A stretch of DNA of 64,000 bases from JAEUKA01 sp044228505 (lineage in GTDB: Bacteria; Myxococcota_A; Polyangia; Palsa-1104; JAEUJZ01): assembly GCA_044228505.1 (NCBI GenBank), contig JBGAUT010000001.1, positions 248,001 through 312,000 on the forward strand, read 5' to 3'. Each line of letters opens with the position of its first letter. The stretch's first letter is position 1. Positions 26,298 through 34,075 of the stretch are shown here, piece after piece. Below the pieces are notes generated by a model. The model was not told the DNA's origin. It made no database searches and saw only the letters and a list, made by a program, of their open reading frames with translations. The position numbers and the translations under genes were made by a program.

Positions 26298-27767
26298 ATG
26301 AATATGACGCTTAGCAAGACGATGGGACTGTGCGCGCTGGCTCTTTTTGCCGCATGTGGTGAGCCCGAGCCATCGGACAACCTGGACCCGATTCTCAAGG
26401 GGCAGATCGAGGATGCGCTGGCTCGCTTTGACGCCGATCCGAGCGCGTTTATGAACGCACTGCCGGAAAAAGCTGGCGCACCCAGCCCGGCATTCTCTGC
26501 GGACCTCGTGAAGAGCCGCTCCTTTATCACTGCCAAGAACGAGCGCCGCAAGGATGGCCCCGCTGATGCGCCGGGCTCGAACGATCTCGCCAAGAACTTG
26601 GTGGACTCGCTGACGGTCACCACCCTGGCAGATATGCACAGCATTCGCTCCAGCACGCTCGCTGAGTCGGCTTGGTCGGACGACTACTGGGGACTGTACG
26701 CGGGCTCGCTCGGCAAGCGCTATAGCGACCCGGCCTTTCCGCAGAGCGAGGACTGGAAGGTTCTCACCGACTACGTCCGCAACAAGCAGCCGGTAAACCC
26801 CGATGACCTGTCTCCCGCAGAGAAGTACGACCTGCTGGTGGGCGATGCGGGCAAGACCCTGACCAAGTTCAACCTCGATGAGGGCAAGGCCTACTACGCC
26901 AGCTCCGGCAAGGTCGAGACCTGGATGGGCATCTGCCACGGCTGGGCACCGGCTTCGTTCATGGTGCAGCGTCCGACCAAGGTCGTCGAAGTGCTTGCCG
27001 CCGATGGCAAGACCAAGATCAAGTTCTACCCGTCGGACATCAAGGCGCTGGCGAGCCTTTTGTGGGCCAGCTCGGACCCGGCGACCAAGTTCATCGGCGG
27101 TCGCTGCAACGTCAAAGATCCGGTCAAGGACGCAAACGGTCGCATCAAGGACACCGCCTGCCGCGACACCAATGCCGGTACTTGGCACCTCGCGGTCGTC
27201 AACCAGATTGGCAAGTCGCGGCGCTCGATGGTCATCGACGCCACCTACGACTACGAGGTCTGGAACCAGCCGATGTACGGCTACTCCTATTCGTACTTTA
27301 ACCCGCAGACCAACAAGGCGTACTCGACGCTGAGCTACGCCAAGGTCGCGGTCGCCGACTACACCACCGACAAGTTCAAGGCCTACCGCGCCCCGGGCAC
27401 CACCCACATTGTCGGTGTGTCGATGGATGCGCGCTGGACGGTCGAGACCTATCCGTCGCACGCCACCACCGACAGCGCGGCCCGCGATGCCATCTCGGGC
27501 GCTCGCTACCTGTACACGCTCGAGCTCGACTCGACCGGCAAGATCATCGGCGGTGAGTGGCACCAGAACGCGCACCCCGACTTCCTGTGGCTGTCGCCTC
27601 CGGGCACCCGCGCCGTGTCCGCCAGCGAGCCGACCGGCACCCAGCCCGCATGGGATGGCAAGACCGCCGTTCCGTCGACCTGGCAGACCGCCGCCCGCAC
27701 CTCCAGCGTCTACGGCCAGCCTCTCGCCAACGTGGTCGAGTCCCTCGTCAAGATCTCGCGACAGTAA
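26298..27767 (+). CDS. Transglutaminase-elicitor family lipoprotein
   Basis: 489 residues. A lipoprotein signal ends in LFAAC (Cys 20) and GAGGAGG lies seven bases before the ATG. The mature protein matches the transglutaminase elicitor family known from Phytophthora and some bacteria: DDYWGLYAGSLGKRYSDP, LSPAEKYDLLVG, MGICHGWAPASF with the likely catalytic Cys at residue 213, then FIGGRCNVKDP, DTNAGTWHLAVVNQIG and ATYDYEVWNQPMYGY. Family members form gamma-glutamyl-lysine isopeptide bonds or cleave related bonds. It would be tethered to the envelope or displayed outside. Another exported-protein gene follows. Function in bacteria is not established. Confidence 0.8.
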   Translation: MNMTLSKTMGLCALALFAACGEPEPSDNLDPILKGQIEDALARFDADPSAFMNALPEKAGAPSPAFSADLVKSRSFITAKNERRKDGPADAPGSNDLAKNLVDSLTVTTLADMHSIRSSTLAESAWSDDYWGLYAGSLGKRYSDPAFPQSEDWKVLTDYVRNKQPVNPDDLSPAEKYDLLVGDAGKTLTKFNLDEGKAYYASSGKVETWMGICHGWAPASFMVQRPTKVVEVLAADGKTKIKFYPSDIKALASLLWASSDPATKFIGGRCNVKDPVKDANGRIKDTACRDTNAGTWHLAVVNQIGKSRRSMVIDATYDYEVWNQPMYGYSYSYFNPQTNKAYSTLSYAKVAVADYTTDKFKAYRAPGTTHIVGVSMDARWTVETYPSHATTDSAARDAISGARYLYTLELDSTGKIIGGEWHQNAHPDFLWLSPPGTRAVSASEPTGTQPAWDGKTAVPSTWQTAARTSSVYGQPLANVVESLVKISRQ

Positions 27768-27779
27768 GTCGGCTACCTG

Positions 27780-27842
27780 CCAACCCCCTGGTTCCCGAAA
27801 GGCGCTGGGGAGTTCCCTGGTGGCGTCCGGGAGTTCCCAATT
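27780..27842. repeat. Three tandem 21-bp units carrying GTTCCC boxes
   Basis: GTTCCC occurs at 27791-27796, 27812-27817 and 27833-27838, exactly 21 bases apart. The second and third units share GGCG-NNN-GGGAGTTCCC and each core GGGA-GT-TCCC is dyad-symmetric. Spacing of two helical turns puts all boxes on one face of the DNA, just upstream of the lipoprotein gene at 27892 and 24 bp after the previous stop. This looks like a regulatory site for a cooperatively bound dimer; no protein is identified. Confidence 0.55.
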
Positions 27843-27891
27843 TGCAATTTCGGGGGGGAGGCGGGGGCAATTGTTTGTACAGTCCGTGTCC

Positions 27892-28635
27892 ATGAACCAA
27901 GCGATATGGACCCGGTCTAGCCAAGCGGTGCGACGATTTTCCTGGCTGAGCTGCCTTTGGGCGCTGCCGCTGGCGGCGTGCTCGCCGATGATGCCAGACG
28001 ATGCCGTGGTGGCGGTGGCGGAGTCCCAGCTCTTGGAAAGCTGGGCTCAGTACACGGTGAATGTCGGGGCCCATGGCGCGAGCGTGAGCGGGGCCACGCC
28101 GGGCAGTCCCCTTTCGCTGTTTACGACCGTGGCGGGGCGGGACTATCGGTTTCGCTTCAATCCATCGGCGAGCTACGTGATCACGCGACCCACCGAGCCA
28201 TCCGATCAGCTGGACTGGAACAAGCTGCCGGGGATCTCGGACTGCGGGACGCTCGATCTGTCGAAGAACGGCGCGATGTTTGGCTGGCGGTGGCGAATCG
28301 ACCTGACTCCGCCGGTGCTGGAAGTGACCGCCTACGCCAACAACGATGGCAAGCACCTGTGGCCGACTGCGCCGCTGTTTTCACTCGATGCGGCGGACCT
28401 GGCGAGCGACGAGCCGCTGTCGTACCGAGTGTGGCTGGATGGCAGCCGCTATCAGTTTGCGGTCACGGGCACCGTGCGAGGCCGTGCCATCAGTGCGACC
28501 ACGACCTTGCCCCGGAGCTGTGCGGGCACCTCGGCAACCGCGCTCAAGTGGGCCTCCGGCTTGTACTTTGGCGGTACCTCGACCGCGCCATCGAAAATCA
28601 CCGGCCACGTCTCCGAGATTCCGTTTAAGCCGTAG
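27892..28635 (+). CDS. Lipoprotein of unknown function
   Basis: 247 residues starting at ATG 27892, with signal SWLSCLWALPLAAC and a lipobox Cys. The frame is open upstream only as a shadow of the preceding gene. The mature protein is predicted mostly beta: DYRFRFNPSASYVI, DQLDWNKLPGISDCG, NGAMFGWRWRIDLTPPVLEVTAY, and a C-terminal LYFGGTSTAPSKITGHV. From memory, 'W-N-K', 'FGWRW' and a terminal 'YFGG...AP' segment also occur in uncharacterised lipoproteins of Bacteroidota, so it may belong to a broad unstudied family. One pair of Cys (GISDCG and RSCAG) could form a disulfide. Confidence 0.75.
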   Translation: MNQAIWTRSSQAVRRFSWLSCLWALPLAACSPMMPDDAVVAVAESQLLESWAQYTVNVGAHGASVSGATPGSPLSLFTTVAGRDYRFRFNPSASYVITRPTEPSDQLDWNKLPGISDCGTLDLSKNGAMFGWRWRIDLTPPVLEVTAYANNDGKHLWPTAPLFSLDAADLASDEPLSYRVWLDGSRYQFAVTGTVRGRAISATTTLPRSCAGTSATALKWASGLYFGGTSTAPSKITGHVSEIPFKP

Positions 28636-28700
28636 CCAGCGCAAACCACGCGAATCCGGTAACACAAGTCGCGGACTGCGGTGTTTCACTCCATAGTTGC

Positions 28701-28717
28701 TCCGGTCCGTGACCGGA
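28701..28717. promoter_or_regulatory. Perfect 7-3-7 dyad next to the esterase ribosome site
   Basis: TCCGGTC-CGT-GACCGGA is a perfect inverted repeat ending just before AAGGAG, the ribosome site of the esterase gene. A second TCCGGT lies 46 bp upstream at 28655-28660. As DNA it is a good operator; as RNA the hairpin would sit directly beside the ribosome site and could control translation. Confidence 0.5.
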
Positions 28718-28731
28718 TAAGGAGTGGGTAC

Positions 28732-29562
28732 ATGCGACTTGTGACAGTGTGTGGGCTGCTCATGTGGGGCTTGCTGCCATCGGCGTGCTCGCCCGAGATC
28801 CCCGCGATGACCGGCACCCTATCGGAAGAGCCATTTCATTCGCAGCTTGTCGAGGATGACTATCTGCTGCGGATTCGGCTCCCTCCTTCCTATGACGCGG
28901 ATCCGACGCGCCGCTATCCTTTGATCGTGCAGCTTGATCCGACGTTCGTCGGTTTGCATGAGTTTGAGATCACGGCTGGACTGGTCTCGACCTATGCGCA
29001 GGATGGACGCTGGCCGGAGGCGATTGTTGTCGGTCCGGACTATCCGGATCCTTTTAAGCGGGAACGCGACTATCCACTCCCCAAGCCACTGACCCCACGC
29101 TTTGACGGCAAGAATGTCGACCTGTTTTATCGCGTGCTGCGCGATGAGATCCTGCCGCACATCGAAGGGAAGCTGCGGGTCGATCCAAGCCAAAGAGTCC
29201 TCATCGGGCACTCAGCGGGAGCGACGGTGGTCTGGTATTCCACGTTCCGACACACTCCCGAACAGCCCCCGCTGTTTGCGGCGGCAATTGCTGCGGACAA
29301 CGGAATCGAAGAACAGTTCTTTACGCTCGAACGCTGGCATGCGGAGCGGACACGGACCCTCCCCATGCGCTTGTTTACGACGCGAGCGGCCTATAACGGA
29401 GTGGTTCAAGAGATTCCTTATCGGGCACTTGTGGACCGGATTCGGCAGCGAAACTATCAAGGGCTCACATTCAAGGAAGAGACCCTGGAGACCGATCATG
29501 GTGGGGCGGTTCGTCCCTCGTTTGAGCACGGCCTCGACTTCATCTTTGGAGCCAAACCATGA
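28732..29562 (+). CDS. Esterase lipoprotein, alpha/beta hydrolase (esterase D/IroE-like)
   Basis: 276 residues with a lipoprotein signal ending in LLPSAC. ATG 28732 is fixed by AAGGAG and the signal. The alpha/beta hydrolase fold shows RYPLIVQLDPTFVG (oxyanion strand), the nucleophile elbow VLIGHSAGATV with Ser 161, an acidic region near AAIAADNG, and the catalytic His in ETDHGGAVRPSF. The 'SYDADPTRRYPLIVQLD' pattern is that of the putative esterase family that includes enterochelin esterases. Substrate unknown; it would be anchored to the envelope. It overlaps the next gene by ATGA. Confidence 0.85.
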   Translation: MRLVTVCGLLMWGLLPSACSPEIPAMTGTLSEEPFHSQLVEDDYLLRIRLPPSYDADPTRRYPLIVQLDPTFVGLHEFEITAGLVSTYAQDGRWPEAIVVGPDYPDPFKRERDYPLPKPLTPRFDGKNVDLFYRVLRDEILPHIEGKLRVDPSQRVLIGHSAGATVVWYSTFRHTPEQPPLFAAAIAADNGIEEQFFTLERWHAERTRTLPMRLFTTRAAYNGVVQEIPYRALVDRIRQRNYQGLTFKEETLETDHGGAVRPSFEHGLDFIFGAKP

Positions 29563-30251
29563 GGCCACAGCACACCATGAACAAGTCGGCTGCCTGGCGG
29601 TCACCGGCGCTCGCGGCGAGCGTACTGACCCTGACGATGGGTCTTTGCGGCGCGCAGTCGGCGTTTGCCCAAGGAGTGGAGCCGCCACTTGGGATTCCTG
29701 CCTCTGGTGAGACCGGACACCCGGTTCACGTGCGACTCGATACGGCGGCGACCTATGGAATCGGTGGACAGAGCTTCCTTGGAGTCCACGCCGGAATGAG
29801 CGGCTACATGCCGATCTGGAACACCCGCTGGGCCACCGGAACGTTCGATGCCGGCTTGCTGCTGGGATACGGCAATGAGCCGACCTTTTTGGCACCGTGG
29901 ATCGACACCACGCAGGTCCAAGGGGCCACCCATCGCATCAGCCTGCTTGCCCGGGTTGGCCATACCTTTCACCTGGGAATTCGTCGCAGGGTAGCCCTTG
30001 GGTTTCACCTGTACGCGGGTCTGCATGAGTGGATCTCCTCCTATTCGGTGAACTACGCAAACGAAGGAGTGAGTGGCAGCGGGACCGCCAAGCGGAGTCT
30101 GTTTGTGACGGGGGCCGAGCTGGACTTTGCCTACCGCTTTTCGCAGCCAGTCGGTCTGTATCTGAAAATGGGCGCGCCGTTTCCGTACCAGTCCTCGTAT
30201 CTTGCGACGATCTTCACGGTGGGCGCGGGACTGACGTTCTATCTGCGCTGA
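29559..30251 (+). CDS. Outer-membrane beta-barrel protein
   Basis: 230 residues with a signal peptide (SVLTLTMGLCGAQSAFAQ). The mature part alternates polar and hydrophobic residues with aromatic girdles (HVRLDTAATYGIGG, VALGFHLYAGLHEW, LFVTGAELDFAYRF, VGLYLKMGAPFPYQ) and ends in strand IFTVGAGLTFYLR, an outer-membrane-like final strand. The barrel is small, perhaps 8-10 strands. Its start overlaps the esterase stop (ATGA), so the two are translationally coupled; a second ATG at 29577 is possible. No specific family recognised. Confidence 0.7.
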   Translation: MRPQHTMNKSAAWRSPALAASVLTLTMGLCGAQSAFAQGVEPPLGIPASGETGHPVHVRLDTAATYGIGGQSFLGVHAGMSGYMPIWNTRWATGTFDAGLLLGYGNEPTFLAPWIDTTQVQGATHRISLLARVGHTFHLGIRRRVALGFHLYAGLHEWISSYSVNYANEGVSGSGTAKRSLFVTGAELDFAYRFSQPVGLYLKMGAPFPYQSSYLATIFTVGAGLTFYLR

Positions 30252-30252
30252 T

Positions 30253-30305
30253 CGGGGTGACCTCCGCTGTGGGCCGGACCTGCGGACTCCGTCTCCCCGG
30301 TTTTT
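30253..30305 (+). terminator. GC-rich stem with T5 tail after the beta-barrel gene
   Basis: CGGGG at 30253-30257 can pair with CCCCG at 30295-30299, with internal pairing CTCCGC against GCGGA, followed by TTTTT at 30301-30305. It begins one base after the stop codon and precedes crtI. It has the form of a rho-independent terminator, with a long and imperfect stem. Confidence 0.4.
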
Positions 30306-30343
30306 GCTGAAGCAGACGTCTGGGCTGTGGCACCTTATCGACC

Positions 30344-31912
30344 ATGAACACGCCCATGAACACGGCAGGACACGGCGGCAATCGGGTGGCCGTCATCGGT
30401 TCAGGTTTCGGAGGACTGGCAGCAGCGATTCGTCTTCAGGCGCGGGGTTACAAGGTGACGCTGCTCGAGCAGCGCGACCAGCCGGGAGGCCGAGCCTACG
30501 TCTACCGCGACAACGGCTATGTGTTTGATGCCGGACCGACCGTGGTGACCGCTCCCTATCTGTTCGAAGAGCTGTTTGCGCTGTGCGGTCGCAAGATGGA
30601 CGACTACCTGACCATGCTGCCGGTCAGCCCGTTCTATCGGGTCCGTTTCCATGACGGGCGGTACTTTGAGTACAGCGGCAACACCGAGCAGATGGTCGAG
30701 CAGATCCGCAAGTGGAGTCCCGGCGATGTCGATGGCTACCTTCGCTTTGTGGCGGAGTCCGAGCGAATCTGTAAGGTCGGGTTCGAGCAGCTCGGTGACG
30801 TGCCGTTTCACAACCTGACCGACATGCTCAAGATCGTGCCGCAGATGCTCAAGCTCCGCTCGCATCTGTCGGTGTTTTCGCTGGTGAAGAGCTACATCAA
30901 ACATCCCGACCTGCGGGTGCTCTTGTCATTCCATCCGTTGCTGGTGGGGGCCAATCCGTTTCAGACCACGTCGATTTATGCGCTGATTCTGTACTTGGAG
31001 CGCAAGTGGGGCGTGTGGTTTGCGCAGGGCGGCACCGGCGCGATCATCAAAGCGCTGGTCGATCTGTTCGTCGAAATCGGCGGTGACATTCGTTTGAACA
31101 CCAAGGTCGAGCAGATCCTCGTCGAAAGCGGCGGCCTTGCGCCCAAGGCCAAAGGGGTCAGGCTGAGCGGTGGTGCGGAGATTCCGGCCGACTTGGTGAT
31201 CTCGAACGCCGAGGTCGGTTTTACCTACCGCTATCTGCTTCCCGAGGATGCGCGTCGCAAGTGGACCAACGAAAAGGTCGAAAACACCCGCTACTCGATG
31301 GGTCTGTTTGTCGCGTACTTCGGAACCAAGAAACGCTATGAAGACTGCGCGCATCACACCATCGCGCTTGGGCCTCGCTATCGCGAGCTGCTCGACGACA
31401 TCTTTACGAACAAGACGCTGGCCGAGGATTTTTCGCTGTACGTTCATCGCCCGACCGCGACCGATTTGTCGTTGGCACCGCCGGGTGGCGATGCGTTCTA
31501 CGTGCTGTCTCCGGTCCCGCACCTGGGCGCGGAACGTCCGGTGGACTGGCAGAGCGAAGGCGAGCGCTATCGCGATAAGATCTTTGCGTACCTGGAACAG
31601 ACGATGCTGCCAGGGCTGCGCTCGGAGATCGTGACCAGTCGCTTCATCACCCCCAATACCTTCCGTGATGAGCTGTCATCGATGTATGGCTCGGGTTTTT
31701 CCGTGGAGCCGGTGCTGCTCCAGTCGGCCTATTTCCGTCCGCACAACCAAAGCGAAGATGTCGAAGGGCTCTACATCGTCGGAGGTGGCACGCATCCTGG
31801 GGCCGGAATGCCCGGCGTGTTGTCGACCGCGAAGGTCGTCGATCGACTGATTCCCCGCCTGCCCGGGGCACCCCAAGGTGCCGCGATTGCGGGCTCACAT
31901 GCGGGTCGGTGA
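30344..31912 (+). CDS. crtI: Phytoene desaturase
   Basis: FAD-dependent carotenoid desaturase/isomerase converting phytoene toward neurosporene or lycopene. 522 residues. It has the dinucleotide motif VIGSGFGGLAAAIRL, then DQPGGRAYVYRDNGYVFDAGPT typical of CrtI, HPLLVGANPFQTTSIYALI in the middle, and the C-terminal FAD site GLYIVGGGTHPGAGMPGVLSTAK. Membrane-associated enzyme. It overlaps crtB by a GTGA/ATG junction, so the pair is coupled. The number of desaturation steps cannot be read from sequence. Confidence 0.95.
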   Translation: MNTPMNTAGHGGNRVAVIGSGFGGLAAAIRLQARGYKVTLLEQRDQPGGRAYVYRDNGYVFDAGPTVVTAPYLFEELFALCGRKMDDYLTMLPVSPFYRVRFHDGRYFEYSGNTEQMVEQIRKWSPGDVDGYLRFVAESERICKVGFEQLGDVPFHNLTDMLKIVPQMLKLRSHLSVFSLVKSYIKHPDLRVLLSFHPLLVGANPFQTTSIYALILYLERKWGVWFAQGGTGAIIKALVDLFVEIGGDIRLNTKVEQILVESGGLAPKAKGVRLSGGAEIPADLVISNAEVGFTYRYLLPEDARRKWTNEKVENTRYSMGLFVAYFGTKKRYEDCAHHTIALGPRYRELLDDIFTNKTLAEDFSLYVHRPTATDLSLAPPGGDAFYVLSPVPHLGAERPVDWQSEGERYRDKIFAYLEQTMLPGLRSEIVTSRFITPNTFRDELSSMYGSGFSVEPVLLQSAYFRPHNQSEDVEGLYIVGGGTHPGAGMPGVLSTAKVVDRLIPRLPGAPQGAAIAGSHAGR

Positions 31913-32976
31913 TGGCAAACTCGACCAACGCTTCCTCGGCGCTGGCGACCACGTCTCCCGTGCCGCTTGCCACCGAGGATCTGCTGCTCTGTCAGCGGCA
32001 CATCGCTCATCACAGCAAGAGCTTCTATCTGTCGTCGCTGCTGTTTCCTCGCCAGGTGCGCTACGAGGCGTGGGCGCTGTATGCATTTTGTCGTCAGGCC
32101 GATGATGCGGTCGATGGCGACAATCCCGGGGATGGCACCGTGCCTACCGATGCTCCGACGGAGGCCGCGCAGCTCCAGGCGGTGGCGGGTCTGCGCAAGC
32201 GACTGGCAGCGGTCTATCGTGGTGAGCCAGGCGAAGGTCCAGCCCATGCCATCGATCGCTCGTTTGCTCAGGTGGTGACGCGGACGCACATGCCCGAGGC
32301 CCTGCCATCCCGACTGCTCGACGGCATGGAGCAAGATGCGCACGGCCAGCGCTACGCAAGCTGGGAAGATCTCTACGGATACTGCTTCAATGTCGCTGCC
32401 ACCGTCGGTTTGATGATGACCTGCGTCATGGGCCACAAGCTGCCGGTCGCTCGCCATGCCGAGGTGATGCTACGCGCCGCCGACCTTGGTGTGGCGATGC
32501 AGCTTACCAACATTGCGCGGGACGTCGGGGAAGATGCCCGGCGCGGGCGGGTCTATCTTCCCGATGAGCTGTTGGCGGCTTACGGACTGACGAGTGCGGC
32601 GGTGATCCAGGAAGCGTCGTCGGGACAGCCGGCCAGTCCGGCGCTGCGGAAGGCCGTCGCCGAGCTGCTGGCCCGGGCGGATGCGCACTACCTGGCCGCC
32701 GAGGTCGGAATTGCGATGCTTCCCGACGGTATGCACTGGGCGATTCGCTCGGCCAGTCGGATCTATCAGCGGATCGGACAAGTGCTGCGGGCGCAAGGTT
32801 ATGACTCACTGCATCGGCGGGCTCGGCTGTCGGCCCTGGCCAAGCTCGGCTGGGTCGCTGTTGCGTATCTGTCGGGCTGGCGTCGCTCTGCACGGCACTG
32901 GCCGGCGCTGCCGAGCCACGGACCCGCCGACCCACTTTTGCTCCGCTACTGTCGAGAAGTGGGCGTCGCGGCCTGA
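31912..32976 (+). CDS. crtB: 15-cis-phytoene synthase
   Basis: Condenses two geranylgeranyl diphosphates to phytoene. 354 residues. It has SKSFYLSSLLFP near the start, the first Asp-rich motif ADDAVD, the middle signature YGYCFNVAATVG, and the second Asp-rich block TNIARDVGEDARRGRVYLP. The start may be ATG 31912 or GTG 31909, both overlapping the crtI stop. The geranylgeranyl diphosphate synthase gene is not in the window; precursors come from the mevalonate operon at 0.9-6.3 kb. Its 3' end overlaps the convergent lipoprotein gene by 31 bases. Confidence 0.95.
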   Translation: MANSTNASSALATTSPVPLATEDLLLCQRHIAHHSKSFYLSSLLFPRQVRYEAWALYAFCRQADDAVDGDNPGDGTVPTDAPTEAAQLQAVAGLRKRLAAVYRGEPGEGPAHAIDRSFAQVVTRTHMPEALPSRLLDGMEQDAHGQRYASWEDLYGYCFNVAATVGLMMTCVMGHKLPVARHAEVMLRAADLGVAMQLTNIARDVGEDARRGRVYLPDELLAAYGLTSAAVIQEASSGQPASPALRKAVAELLARADAHYLAAEVGIAMLPDGMHWAIRSASRIYQRIGQVLRAQGYDSLHRRARLSALAKLGWVAVAYLSGWRRSARHWPALPSHGPADPLLLRYCREVGVAA

Positions 32977-34067
32977 GCGGGCCGGGCCCCCTGCACGGGC
33001 ATCGGTACCGCTTCCGATAGAGCGCCGATGATCGTCTCGACAGAGACGTGGTTGCCCTCTAGGTGGATGAATCGTCCCGAGGTGCGTGAGGACGCTGTCG
33101 CACAAGGATCGAAAAAGCGCATCGGTTCTTCGTTGGTCAGTCGACCAAACACCGACACGGTGCCAGCCAGGGTGCAACCGCTCTCGCGCTGGTGATAACA
33201 GACGCATTTAGGCCCGAGCGTGCGATCGAGCGAGCGCCACATCCGGCTTGCAGGTAGCGGATCGTCGATCTCGGGGGCCAGCTGCTGCGTCGAGCCCTGC
33301 GACAGGTTGATCGTTCCAGTACAGCCAGCGACAGCCGATTGTGACGACGAGCCGTGATACTCGAACCGGACGACTTTTTGCATCGCCTCCAGCCCGGAAT
33401 ACAGCCCAAACATCAAATGATCGACGGAGTGGGCCGAGTCCGAAGCTCGCGAACAGCCGCCGCAGGCATAGCCCGCAAACGACGTACAGCCCGAGCAGGT
33501 GTCGAGGTTGCAGCGATGGGCGGTGTTCTGGAGCAGCCCAAGGGCACCCAGTTCGCGATACAACACCAAGGCTCGGTCGTCGCCAAAGTCGAAGCCAAGA
33601 TGCGGCGCGGTAATCGTGAGCGGCCGGGCTTGGCTGACTTCTGACGGGGCGCGCAGTACAAACAGGCCGTTCCAGCGACTCGCACGCTCGGTCAGCACCC
33701 AGTGGCGGGTGGCGGTCACCGTGTCCGTGATTTGTTCCGCCCGGTAGCCCATCTGATCGGCAAAGTTCGCAAAGCTTGGACAATCTCCAGAGGCCCAGGC
33801 GAGCGCCGTGTTGTAGGCAGCCATCCATCGCGGCGAGCCGCGTGTCACCGTCACGAACGGACCACCTTCGCGACCTGCAAACGGTTGGTGTCGTAGGTAG
33901 TCGACCAGGTCGAGGTGTTGCTCGGGAAGACAGCTAGCGGGACTCGCTGCGGCGTCGGTAGGTGGGGGTGAATTCGAGGGAGAGATGGTCTGGCTTTGGC
34001 CTGGGCAGCCGCTCGTCGCAACTACGACGAGGGCTGTGAGCCAGAAGCGGGCCGGGCAGTGTTTCAT
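32946..34067 (-). CDS. Lipoprotein, possible zinc amidohydrolase/peptidase-like
   Basis: 373 residues with lipobox VATSGC (Cys 21) and a Pro/Ser-rich linker. The middle has a suggestive pattern: ITAPHLGFDFGDDRALVLYRELG (PH at 155-156), AHRC at 183-186, SAHSVDHLMFGLYSGLE (His 212 and 216) and VVRFEYHGSS (235-240). In N-formylglutamate amidohydrolase and poly-gamma-glutamate hydrolase-type zinc enzymes, 'PH..' plus an acidic residue and a later 'xHG' strand hold the metal. A Cys-rich insert (about six Cys, 186-205) lies between. The function is inference; the lipoprotein and gene calls are firm. Eight bases after lon, so probably co-transcribed. Confidence 0.65.
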   Translation of the reverse strand: MKHCPARFWLTALVVVATSGCPGQSQTISPSNSPPPTDAAASPASCLPEQHLDLVDYLRHQPFAGREGGPFVTVTRGSPRWMAAYNTALAWASGDCPSFANFADQMGYRAEQITDTVTATRHWVLTERASRWNGLFVLRAPSEVSQARPLTITAPHLGFDFGDDRALVLYRELGALGLLQNTAHRCNLDTCSGCTSFAGYACGGCSRASDSAHSVDHLMFGLYSGLEAMQKVVRFEYHGSSSQSAVAGCTGTINLSQGSTQQLAPEIDDPLPASRMWRSLDRTLGPKCVCYHQRESGCTLAGTVSVFGRLTNEEPMRFFDPCATASSRTSGRFIHLEGNHVSVETIIGALSEAVPMPVQGARPAQAATPTSRQ

Positions 34068-34075
34068 TTCCTCCG

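Noticed and set aside
27829..27845. Sigma-54 promoter overlapping the third 21-bp repeat
   Set aside because: A TTTGC -12-like element is present, but the -24 GG is not at the required 10-bp spacing.
27409..27891. 161-residue N-terminal extension of the lipoprotein at 27892
   Set aside because: This part is an out-of-frame reading of the transglutaminase gene (Pro/Arg/Ser-rich); the lipoprotein signal begins at ATG 27892.
26175..27893. Long minus-strand open frame (572 codons) opposite the transglutaminase-like gene
   Set aside because: It is antisense to a gene with a clear signal peptide, ribosome site and family motifs. The frame is open because of GC-biased third positions; its product is Arg/Gly/Val-rich without motifs.
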